From contig JBJXEY010000409.1 in assembly GCA_046153355.1 (NCBI GenBank), forward strand, positions 1 through 15,154: DNA of 15,154 bases. The letters are read 5' to 3'. The notes under the pieces were generated by a model. It had not been told where the DNA came from. It worked only from the letters and a program-made list of their open reading frames with translations, and made no database searches. Positions within the stretch are counted from its first letter, which is position 1. Each line of letters opens with the position of its first letter. A program made the position numbers and the translations under genes. This DNA comes from 2-02-FULL-62-17 sp046153355 (lineage in GTDB: Bacteria > Pseudomonadota > Gammaproteobacteria > Burkholderiales > SG8-39). This document shows positions 6,742-13,440 of this stretch, one piece after another.

Positions 6742-7902
6742 TCATAACGTCTCGCCACGCATCAAGGCACGATTTTCCCAATCCACGCGAAGCAGCACCG
6801 CTAAGGCAATGCAATTGACCAGGATTCCGGTGCCACCAAAGCTCATCAATGGCAGGGTCAGCCCCTTGGTAGGCAGTAGACCAAGGTTGACCCCCATATT
6901 GATCAGGGCCTGCACGCCTATCCACAGGGCGATGCCCTGCGCGACAAGCGCGGAATAGGGTCGCTCGAGCTCAACTGCCTTGCGGCCCACGGCCAAGGCA
7001 CGCATTACCAGCCAGGAAAACAAGAGAATCACCGCCGTCACCCCGATAAATCCCAGTTCTTCGCCGATCACCGCAAGCAAGAAATCGGTATGGGCCTCAG
7101 GTAGGTACATAAGTTTTTCCACGCTGCCGCCCAGCCCCACGCCAAACCATTCGCCGCGACCAAACGCGATCAAGGCATGGGAGAGTTGATAACCTTTGCC
7201 AAATGGATCGGCCCAGGGATCCATAAAACCGAAAATGCGTTGCATGCGATACGGCGAAGAAACCACCAGGCCGGCAAAACCAATCGCCAGCAATACCCCA
7301 AGCCCGGCGAACCACTTGCCGTTCATGCCGCCCAAGAAAAGTATGCCCATGGCGATGCAGGTAATCACCACAAAGGCACCAAAATCGGGCTCGCGAAGCA
7401 ATAACCAACCCACCACCATCATCACGCCAAGCATGGGCAGCAGGCCGCGTTTGAAGCTTTGCATCAGCGCCGATTTTCGAACCGTGTAATCGGCGGCATA
7501 CAACACGGCAAATAGCTTCATGAATTCTGACGGCTGTACCGTGGCGACGCCCAACGATAGCCAGCGTCGCGCGCCATTGACCTCGCGCCCGGTGCCGGGC
7601 AACAACACCAAGGCCAATAGGCCTACGCCAACCAGAAACAACCAGGGCGCCACGCGTTGCCAGACGCGCATCGGCACCTGAAATGCAAATAACGCGAACA
7701 CCACGGCGACGGTGAGGAAAATCGCGTGACGGGTCAGAAAATAAGCGCTCTTACCCGCGGTGAATCGGCTTACTTCTGCCGAGGCTATCGAGGCCGAATA
7801 CACCATTACCAATCCAAGCCCCAATAGGGCCAAGGTTGACCAAAGCAGGCTGGCGTCATATTCAAGCGGCGCATGCCGCTGATGGTCAGGGCTTGGCCAC
7901 AT
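6742..7902 (-). CDS. ftsW: Septal peptidoglycan polymerase FtsW (SEDS family)
   Basis: FtsW is a polytopic inner-membrane SEDS glycosyltransferase that polymerises lipid II at the septum together with the transpeptidase FtsI, also encoded here. The roughly 386-residue product has about ten hydrophobic segments. SEDS landmarks include NGARRW (about 109-114), QPSEFMKLF (about 123-131), EPDFGAF (about 171-177), PEAHTDFLLAVIGEELGFIG (about 268-287; the Asp of HTDF matches the position regarded as catalytic) and LPTKGLTLPLMSFGGTG near the C-terminus. The start is either the ATG at 7902 or the GTG directly before it at 7905; a GAGG lies 9 or 6 nt upstream respectively. Either start overlaps the end of murD by 17-20 nt. 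RodA is the main alternative, but the dcw context and sequence favour FtsW. Confidence 0.96.
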   Translation of the reverse strand: MWPSPDHQRHAPLEYDASLLWSTLALLGLGLVMVYSASIASAEVSRFTAGKSAYFLTRHAIFLTVAVVFALFAFQVPMRVWQRVAPWLFLVGVGLLALVLLPGTGREVNGARRWLSLGVATVQPSEFMKLFAVLYAADYTVRKSALMQSFKRGLLPMLGVMMVVGWLLLREPDFGAFVVITCIAMGILFLGGMNGKWFAGLGVLLAIGFAGLVVSSPYRMQRIFGFMDPWADPFGKGYQLSHALIAFGRGEWFGVGLGGSVEKLMYLPEAHTDFLLAVIGEELGFIGVTAVILLFSWLVMRALAVGRKAVELERPYSALVAQGIALWIGVQALINMGVNLGLLPTKGLTLPLMSFGGTGILVNCIALAVLLRVDWENRALMRGETL

Positions 7903-9289
7903 CACTCAATCCCTCAACCACCGAGCGAAACACGTCGCCCCGATGTGCGTAGTTGCGAAACATGTCGAAGCTCGCGCAGGCCGGCGACAATAAAACCGCG
8001 TCGCCTGTTCGCGCCTTCTCCGCAGCAATAGCCACTGCCTCGGCCATATCGCGGGCGCGCGTTATGACAACCTTGGTTCTCTCAAGGGCCGCTTCGATCA
8101 ACGGCGCATCACGTCCGATCAGTACCACTGCCCGTGCATGACGCGATACCGCCTGCGCAAGCGGGCTGAAATCCTGGCCCTTGCCTTCCCCACCGGCGAT
8201 CAGCACGACCTTGCCGGCGCCCTCACCCAAGCCTTCCAATGCCGCCAACGTAGCGCCTACATTGGTTCCCTTGGAGTCGTCGTAATAACCAACGCCGGCG
8301 CGTGTGCGCACCAGTTCAACGCGATGCGGCAGGCCACGAAAATCTCGCAAAGCTGCAAGCAATGTGTTGATGGGCAAACCCAGGGATTGGCATAGAGCAA
8401 GCGCAGCAAGCGCGTTCGCCGCATTGTGCAAACCGGCGATGTTAAGTTCCCGCGTATCGAGTAGGCGCTGCCCGCCCTGGGATAGCCATACTCCCTGGCC
8501 TTCGCGCCGCAAGCCAAAATCTTGGTCGCGGCGCGGCGCGTCTAGTCCAAACGTGACTACAGGCCTGCCGGGGATTGCCATGGCTAAGGTACGCGCATCG
8601 TCGCGATTGAGAACCTGAATTCCCGATCCGGAGAAAATGCGCGCTTTGGCTGCGGCGTAATTTTCCATTGATGTATGGCGGTCAAGATGGTCCTCGGTGA
8701 CATTGAGCACCGTAGCGGCGTCGGCATCAAGCGAGTAAGTGGTTTCCAATTGGAAGCTCGATAGCTCCAATACCCAAGCTTGCGCTGGGCGATGGCTCGC
8801 TTCGCGCCGCGATAGCGCATCTAATACCGCGGGACTGATGTTGCCGGCGATCTCACAATCCAGACCTGCCGCTTTGCATAGGGCGCCAGTTAGCGCGGTG
8901 ACCGTGGTTTTTCCATTGGTTCCCGTTATTGCGGCAATACGCGGCTTGACGGTTTCTTTTGACAAGGCACGGGCAAACAATTCCACGTCACCAAGGATCG
9001 GTAGATTGGGGCGGCGCAAAAGCGAATCCGCGAAGGCCCGATCGCGCGGCGATAAACCTGGACTGATCGCGACCAAGTCAACGTCGGCGAATACGTCATC
9101 CGCAAACCCACCCAGGTGCAGGCTCACCGTTGGATGAGCGGCGAGCTCGCCGCGCCCCGGCGGATCGAGGCGGCTGTCGGCGACACGCACCGATGCCCCC
9201 TGGCAGGCCAGCCAGATGGCCATCGAAATGCCGGTTTCACCCAATCCAAGCACCAGAACCCTCTTTCCCTTGTATCCCAAATACGACAT
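7886..9289 (-). CDS. murD: UDP-N-acetylmuramoyl-L-alanine--D-glutamate ligase (MurD)
   Basis: MurD adds D-Glu to UDP-MurNAc-L-Ala with ATP in the cytoplasm. The 467-residue product begins with a Rossmann-like UDP-binding domain (KRVLVLGLGETGIS, 9-22). The ATP P-loop is TGTNGKTT (122-129). Further marks are HLDRH (201-205), a lysine in YAAAKARIF (Lys215, likely the carbamylated residue by alignment), LHNAANALAA (287-296), YYDDSKGTN (335-343) and LLSPACASFDMF (433-444), the last two being MurD-type signatures. The ATG at 9289 is 6 nt after the mraY stop. I see no clear Shine-Dalgarno before it, so ribosomes finishing mraY probably re-initiate here. The 3' end overlaps ftsW. Confidence 0.97.
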   Translation of the reverse strand: MSYLGYKGKRVLVLGLGETGISMAIWLACQGASVRVADSRLDPPGRGELAAHPTVSLHLGGFADDVFADVDLVAISPGLSPRDRAFADSLLRRPNLPILGDVELFARALSKETVKPRIAAITGTNGKTTVTALTGALCKAAGLDCEIAGNISPAVLDALSRREASHRPAQAWVLELSSFQLETTYSLDADAATVLNVTEDHLDRHTSMENYAAAKARIFSGSGIQVLNRDDARTLAMAIPGRPVVTFGLDAPRRDQDFGLRREGQGVWLSQGGQRLLDTRELNIAGLHNAANALAALALCQSLGLPINTLLAALRDFRGLPHRVELVRTRAGVGYYDDSKGTNVGATLAALEGLGEGAGKVVLIAGGEGKGQDFSPLAQAVSRHARAVVLIGRDAPLIEAALERTKVVITRARDMAEAVAIAAEKARTGDAVLLSPACASFDMFRNYAHRGDVFRSVVEGLSDVAKP

Positions 9290-9295
9290 TGCAAA

Positions 9296-10465
9296 TCAAC
9301 GTAACTTCAGGGTGGATAAGCCAAATAAAACTAACATCATGGTAATTATCCAAAACCGCACCACCACATGCGTTTCTTTCCAGCCTTCTTCCTCGAAATG
9401 GTGATGCAGCGGCGCCATGCGCAAGATGCGACGCCCCGCGCCATATCTTTTCTTGGTGTACTTAAACCACCCCACCTGCAGCATCACCGACAAGGTTTCA
9501 GCAACGAATACCCCGCCCATGATGAAAAGAACGATTTCCTGCCGCACAATCACCGCCACCGTCCCCAATGCCGCGCCAATCGATAACGCGCCGACATCGC
9601 CCATGAATACTTCCGCCGGATAGGCGTTAAACCACAGGAAGCCAAGACCGGCACCGGCCAATGCTGCGCAAAACACCAACAATTCGCCCGCGCCGGGGAT
9701 GTAGGGGAAAATCAGATATTTCGCGTACACGCTGTTGCCGACCACGTAGGCAAACACCCCCAAGGCCGAGCCAACCATGACCGTGGGCATGATGGCCAGG
9801 CCATCCAAACCGTCGGTGAGATTGACGGCGTTCGAGGTACCCACGATCACGAAATAGGTGAGTGCAATGAACCCCCATACACCCAAGGGATAGGCGATGT
9901 CTTTGAAAAATGGCACCATCAAATCGGCCTTGGGGGGAAGATTCATCTCGAAACCACTTCTCATCCAGGCAAGGAACAAGTCCAGTATTTGTGCGCTGCT
10001 GGGCGCCGACACCGCGAACGCAAGATATATAGCCGCGATCAATCCGACCAGGGACTGCCAGAAGAATTTCGCTCTGGCCGATAAACCTTTCGGATTCCTA
10101 TACACCACCTTGCGGTAGTCATCCACCCAGCCAATTGCGCCGAACCCGAAGGTCACCACCAGCACCACCCAGATAAAGCGATTGCTCAAATCCGCCCACA
10201 ACAGGGTGGTAATCAAGATGGCCATCAACACCAGGGCGCCCCCCATGGTGGGCGTGCCTGCCTTGGCCAGATGCGTCTGCGGGCCATCGTCGCGAACCGA
10301 TTGGCCAATTTTGTAGGCGGTGAGCTTGCGAATAACCGCCGGCCCCGCGAGCAACGAGATCGCCAACGCGGTAAGACACGCAAGCACCGCGCGTAATGTG
10401 ATGTAGTTGAAAACGTTAAAAACGCGCGTCTCTTGAGACAACCATTGCGCCAAAGACAAGAGCAT
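9296..10465 (-). CDS. mraY: Phospho-N-acetylmuramoyl-pentapeptide transferase (MraY)
   Basis: MraY is a polytopic inner-membrane enzyme that transfers phospho-MurNAc-pentapeptide from UDP to undecaprenyl phosphate, making lipid I. The 389-residue product is longer than the E. coli enzyme (360) but typical of betaproteobacteria. About ten hydrophobic segments are visible. Diagnostic elements are GTPTMGG (70-76), the DDYRK acidic pair (Asp115/Asp116), NLTDGLDG (215-222), the MGDVGALSIGA stretch (288-298, Asp290) and the cytoplasmic HHHFEEEGW (354-362). The start codon shares one base with the murF stop (TGATG) and has AAGGAG 7 nt upstream, so the start is well supported. MurF supplies its soluble substrate and MurG uses its product; both are in the same cluster. 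Confidence 0.98.
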   Translation of the reverse strand: MLLSLAQWLSQETRVFNVFNYITLRAVLACLTALAISLLAGPAVIRKLTAYKIGQSVRDDGPQTHLAKAGTPTMGGALVLMAILITTLLWADLSNRFIWVVLVVTFGFGAIGWVDDYRKVVYRNPKGLSARAKFFWQSLVGLIAAIYLAFAVSAPSSAQILDLFLAWMRSGFEMNLPPKADLMVPFFKDIAYPLGVWGFIALTYFVIVGTSNAVNLTDGLDGLAIMPTVMVGSALGVFAYVVGNSVYAKYLIFPYIPGAGELLVFCAALAGAGLGFLWFNAYPAEVFMGDVGALSIGAALGTVAVIVRQEIVLFIMGGVFVAETLSVMLQVGWFKYTKKRYGAGRRILRMAPLHHHFEEEGWKETHVVVRFWIITMMLVLFGLSTLKLR

Positions 10466-11868
10466 CAGTGCGCTCCTTCTGTGATCGATTGAAGGGAAGG
10501 TTGGGGTTCGAGCGCGGCAACAACGCGCTCCATGCGCATGAAGCGCGAGCCTTTGACCAATAGGGTTGCTCCGGCACGGTCGTAGTGACGCAAAACATCG
10601 ATTGCTTGTTCGATCGATTCCGCGTGTTGCCCGCGGCCAAATGCCGTGGCCGTGTGTCGCGTTTGTTCACCGAACGTAATGAGCGCGGTAAGACCCGCCA
10701 TGCGCGCGTGTTCACCAACCTCGGTATGAAACGCCGCGCCTTGTTGGCCGACTTCGCCCATATCACCCAGCACCAACACGCGCGGCTCCGGGCAAGCCGC
10801 AAGCACCTCAATGGCGGCATGCACCGACTCGGGGTTAGCGTTATAGGTATCGTCGATCAAGGTCGCACCGCCCTGCGTTAATTTTTTTTGCATTCGACCC
10901 TTGACCGCGCAAAAAGTGCGCAAGGCTCGCGCGGCGGCTTCAAGGCTGGCGCCTGCGGCAAGCGAGGCGCCAATCGCCGCCAACGCGTTACGCACGTTAT
11001 GCAGTCCTGGCATGGGAAGCTCAAACCTCACGCTGCCCTCCGGCGTATGCGCTTCGATGTCGCTTGCGAACTGGGCAAGCCGGCAATTGGCGTGAATCTC
11101 GGCGCCTTCGTTTACGCCGAATTCGCGGCATATCGCGCCAACGCGCACAGCGGCTTCGTGCCAAACTGCGGCATGTTCGTCATCGGCATTGAAAACCGCG
11201 ACGCCACCACGCGGCAGGCTCGCCGGTAAGAAGGCGTGTTCCCTGGCAACCTCGGCAACGCTACTCATGAACTCCTGATGCTCGCGCTGCGCGTTATTCA
11301 CCAGCGCGATACTCGGGCGCGCTATTGCCGCGAGAATGGCTGTCTCGCCGGGATGGTTCATGCCAATCTCCACCACCGCGGCGAGATGCGTTTGGCGCAG
11401 ACGAAGCAAAGTCAAGGGCAGACCGATGTCGTTGTTGAAATTGCCCTCGGTGGAGAGGATTTGCTGCGCGCCAAAATGGTCGCGCAATATGGCGGCGATC
11501 ATTTCCTTCACCGTGGTCTTGCCATTCGAACCGGCCACCGCGATGAGCGGAATGGAAAATCGCGCGCGCCACGCAGCCGCGAGTTTTCCCAATGCAATAC
11601 GCGTGTCATCCACCACCAACAGCGGCAAGGGCGCGCGTTCGGCGGCAAAACGGCCATCCACTATCGCGGCAGCCGCGCCTTGGCTCGCCACCGCGGCAAC
11701 GAATTCGTGACCATCAAAATGTTCGCCGCGCAACGCGACGAACAATGCGCCCGACTTAAATTTACGGCTATCGGTGGCGACAGAATCGAAAATTCTCGAT
11801 TCACCGTCTGCCTCAACGCCGACCAACCGTGCACCGATGCTTGCCGCGAGATCGCGAAGCGTCATCAT
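10465..11868 (-). CDS. murF: UDP-MurNAc-tripeptide--D-alanyl-D-alanine ligase (MurF)
   Basis: MurF adds the D-Ala-D-Ala dipeptide made by DdlB to UDP-MurNAc-tripeptide, completing the soluble pentapeptide precursor. Three ATGs are candidates (11877, 11868, 11865). AAGGA lies 8 nt before the one at 11868, which also forms an ATGA overlap with the murE stop, so I choose it; the ATG at 11877 abuts the same site and could not use it. The 467-residue product has an N-terminal substrate domain with DSR (about 33-35), a P-loop GSNGKTT (113-119), NNAQREHQEF (about 191-200), GLHNVRNALA (288-297) and DDTYNANP (339-346), a MurF signature. The C-terminal ligase domain is complete. The stop shares a base with the mraY start. 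Confidence 0.97.
   Translation of the reverse strand: MMTLRDLAASIGARLVGVEADGESRIFDSVATDSRKFKSGALFVALRGEHFDGHEFVAAVASQGAAAAIVDGRFAAERAPLPLLVVDDTRIALGKLAAAWRARFSIPLIAVAGSNGKTTVKEMIAAILRDHFGAQQILSTEGNFNNDIGLPLTLLRLRQTHLAAVVEIGMNHPGETAILAAIARPSIALVNNAQREHQEFMSSVAEVAREHAFLPASLPRGGVAVFNADDEHAAVWHEAAVRVGAICREFGVNEGAEIHANCRLAQFASDIEAHTPEGSVRFELPMPGLHNVRNALAAIGASLAAGASLEAAARALRTFCAVKGRMQKKLTQGGATLIDDTYNANPESVHAAIEVLAACPEPRVLVLGDMGEVGQQGAAFHTEVGEHARMAGLTALITFGEQTRHTATAFGRGQHAESIEQAIDVLRHYDRAGATLLVKGSRFMRMERVVAALEPQPSLQSITEGAH
10473..10478 (-). promoter_or_regulatory. Ribosome binding site of mraY
   Basis: AAGGAG on the minus strand lies 7 nt before the mraY ATG at 10465, inside the last codons of murF. 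It supports both the start and independent loading of ribosomes at this junction. Confidence 0.75.
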
Positions 11869-13397
11869 CGCGACCATCCTTGCAGCGCCAGGGTGGCTTC
11901 GGCGGCATCGGAAAACGCCACGCGCTGCCCGGCGATTTCCTGATAAGCCTCGTGACCTTTTCCCGCCAGCAGCACTACATCACTTGCACCGGCCTCTCGG
12001 ACTGCGACGCCTATGGCCGCGCGCCGATCAGCAATACATTGGTGCGCGAGGGAGATTCCCTTGGAAATCTCCGCGATGATCGCGCCTGGATCTTCGCCGC
12101 GCGGATTGTCACTGGTCACGACGATGCGATCAGCGTGGCGCGAGGCCACCACCCCCATCAAAGCGCGCTTGCCTCGATCGCGCTCGCCACCGCAACCGAA
12201 CATCACGGTCAGTTGACCATCGCGCGAGCGCGCGACCTCTTTCAACACCTGCAAGGTCTGTTCAAGACTATCGGGCGAATGCGCGTAATCGACAATGACC
12301 AAAGGTCTGTCGATACCGCCCAAACGCTGCATGCGGCCCACCACCGGCTGCATGCGTTGCAATGCATCGATCGCCCGATCAAATGGCACGCCCGAGCCCA
12401 ACATCGTTCCCAATACGCCGGCTAAATTGGCCACATTGAACCGGCCAAGCAATACGCTTTGCATGTTCGCTTCGCCCCAGGAGGTGGTCACGGAGAATTC
12501 CGTGCCTTGCGAGGTAGCGCGAATCGAGTGTGCCTGCACATAGCACTCTAGACCCGCGTGCGCGGCAACCCCATCCACGCAACTGTAGCCAATGCGATTC
12601 ACGCCACTACCGGCCAGCAAACGCGCGATGTGCACACCCTCCACATCGTCAAGATTGAGCACGGCGTGGCGCAATCCAGGCGTTAGAAATAATTTTTGTT
12701 TTGCGCGGGCGTAGCTCTGCATGTCGCCGTGATAATCGAGATGATCACGCGATAGATTGGTAAACAGCGCCGCACCAAACGCCACGCCATTCACACGCCC
12801 TTGATCCAAGCCGATCGAGGAGACCTCCATGGCCACGCCCTGCCCGCCTTGTTGCAAAAGTTGCGCGAAAGTACTGTGCAAACTCACCGGATCGGGCGTG
12901 GTATTTGCTACCGGCGTGAGCCTTTGCGTGGCGTCGCCACCCGGTTCGCCGGGGAATCCCAACCCTAAGGTGCCAATTACCGCGGTATGCGCGCCGGCCA
13001 ACTCGCACGCCTGCGCGAGCCACTGGCTGCAGGATGTCTTGCCATTGGTACCGGTTACCCCCATGGTCCACAGTTTTTCCGAAGGACGCCCATAGATCTG
13101 GTGTGCGAGCGGCCCCGCCGCTTGACGCAGATTTGCAACGGGACGCTGGGGGAAATCGATGTCTGCCTGCCAGGCAAAATTTTCCGCATCCCACAACACC
13201 GCCGCGGCACCGCGCTCCAGTGCTTGGCCGATGTATCGGCGGCCGTCGCTTGACTCGCCAGGGTAGGCGAGGAACACGTCACCGGGACTAACACGACGGC
13301 TGTCGATGGAAAGGCTCTTCACCGCGAGCCCCTTTGCGTTGAACCAGTCGAGCAGTTCGTTGATGGGACTGGCCACGAGCGCATCACTCCCCGGCAC
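11865..13397 (-). CDS. murE: UDP-MurNAc-L-Ala-D-Glu--2,6-diaminopimelate ligase (MurE)
   Basis: MurE adds the third stem-peptide residue. The DNPRGEDP motif (430-437) matches the DNPR that binds meso-diaminopimelate, so DAP rather than lysine is expected. The 510-residue product has DSRRVSPGDVF (32-42), an ATP P-loop GTNGKTS (116-122), NTTPDP (165-170), SSIGLDQGRVNG (193-204), SRDHLDYHG (216-224), Lys233 in YARAKQKLF (likely carbamylated by alignment), LGRFNVANLAGVLG (317-330) and VDYAHSPDSLE (369-379). The start is uncertain: GTG at 13397 (used here) has only a weak upstream site, while GTG at 13376 has GGGGAG 10 nt upstream and would lie just after the stop of an 18-codon frame (see separate entry). 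There is no in-frame ATG. The end overlaps murF as ATGA. Confidence 0.95.
   Translation of the reverse strand: MPGSDALVASPINELLDWFNAKGLAVKSLSIDSRRVSPGDVFLAYPGESSDGRRYIGQALERGAAAVLWDAENFAWQADIDFPQRPVANLRQAAGPLAHQIYGRPSEKLWTMGVTGTNGKTSCSQWLAQACELAGAHTAVIGTLGLGFPGEPGGDATQRLTPVANTTPDPVSLHSTFAQLLQQGGQGVAMEVSSIGLDQGRVNGVAFGAALFTNLSRDHLDYHGDMQSYARAKQKLFLTPGLRHAVLNLDDVEGVHIARLLAGSGVNRIGYSCVDGVAAHAGLECYVQAHSIRATSQGTEFSVTTSWGEANMQSVLLGRFNVANLAGVLGTMLGSGVPFDRAIDALQRMQPVVGRMQRLGGIDRPLVIVDYAHSPDSLEQTLQVLKEVARSRDGQLTVMFGCGGERDRGKRALMGVVASRHADRIVVTSDNPRGEDPGAIIAEISKGISLAHQCIADRRAAIGVAVREAGASDVVLLAGKGHEAYQEIAGQRVAFSDAAEATLALQGWSR
11877..11881 (-). promoter_or_regulatory. Ribosome binding site of murF, decides the start
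   Basis: AAGGA on the minus strand, followed by 8 nt and the ATG at 11868. The upstream in-frame ATG at 11877 partly overlaps this site, so it is unlikely to be the main start. Confidence 0.6.
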
Positions 13398-13440
13398 CCG
13401 CGAGGAAAACCACCGATCCGCGGATAGTCCGACCGCGCAT
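13384..13440 (-). CDS. Possible 18-codon leader frame between ftsI and murE
   Basis: A short frame, MRGRTIRGSVVFLAGAGE, starts at an ATG that shares a base with the ftsI stop (TGATG). It has an excellent ribosome binding site: GAGGAG, 8 nt upstream. It is in a different frame from murE and ends at a TGA (13386-13384), 7 nt before the murE GTG candidate at 13376. I do not recognise the peptide. It may be a translated leader that hands ribosomes from ftsI to murE. It may also be the remnant of a longer, frame-shifted murE N-terminus, or the product of a base error, for example in the GGGG run at 13389-13392. That it would be translated is inferred from the binding site alone. Confidence 0.35.
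   Translation of the reverse strand: MRGRTIRGSVVFLAGAGE

Noticed and set aside
11236..11943. A 235-codon open frame on the plus strand opposite murF
   Set aside because: It is antisense to a fully conserved murF, is rich in His, Arg and Ala as expected from the complement of GC-rich codons, and has no recognisable motif.
11829..12425. A 198-codon open frame on the plus strand opposite murE
   Set aside because: It is antisense to conserved murE sequence and shows no family resemblance; a codon-bias shadow.
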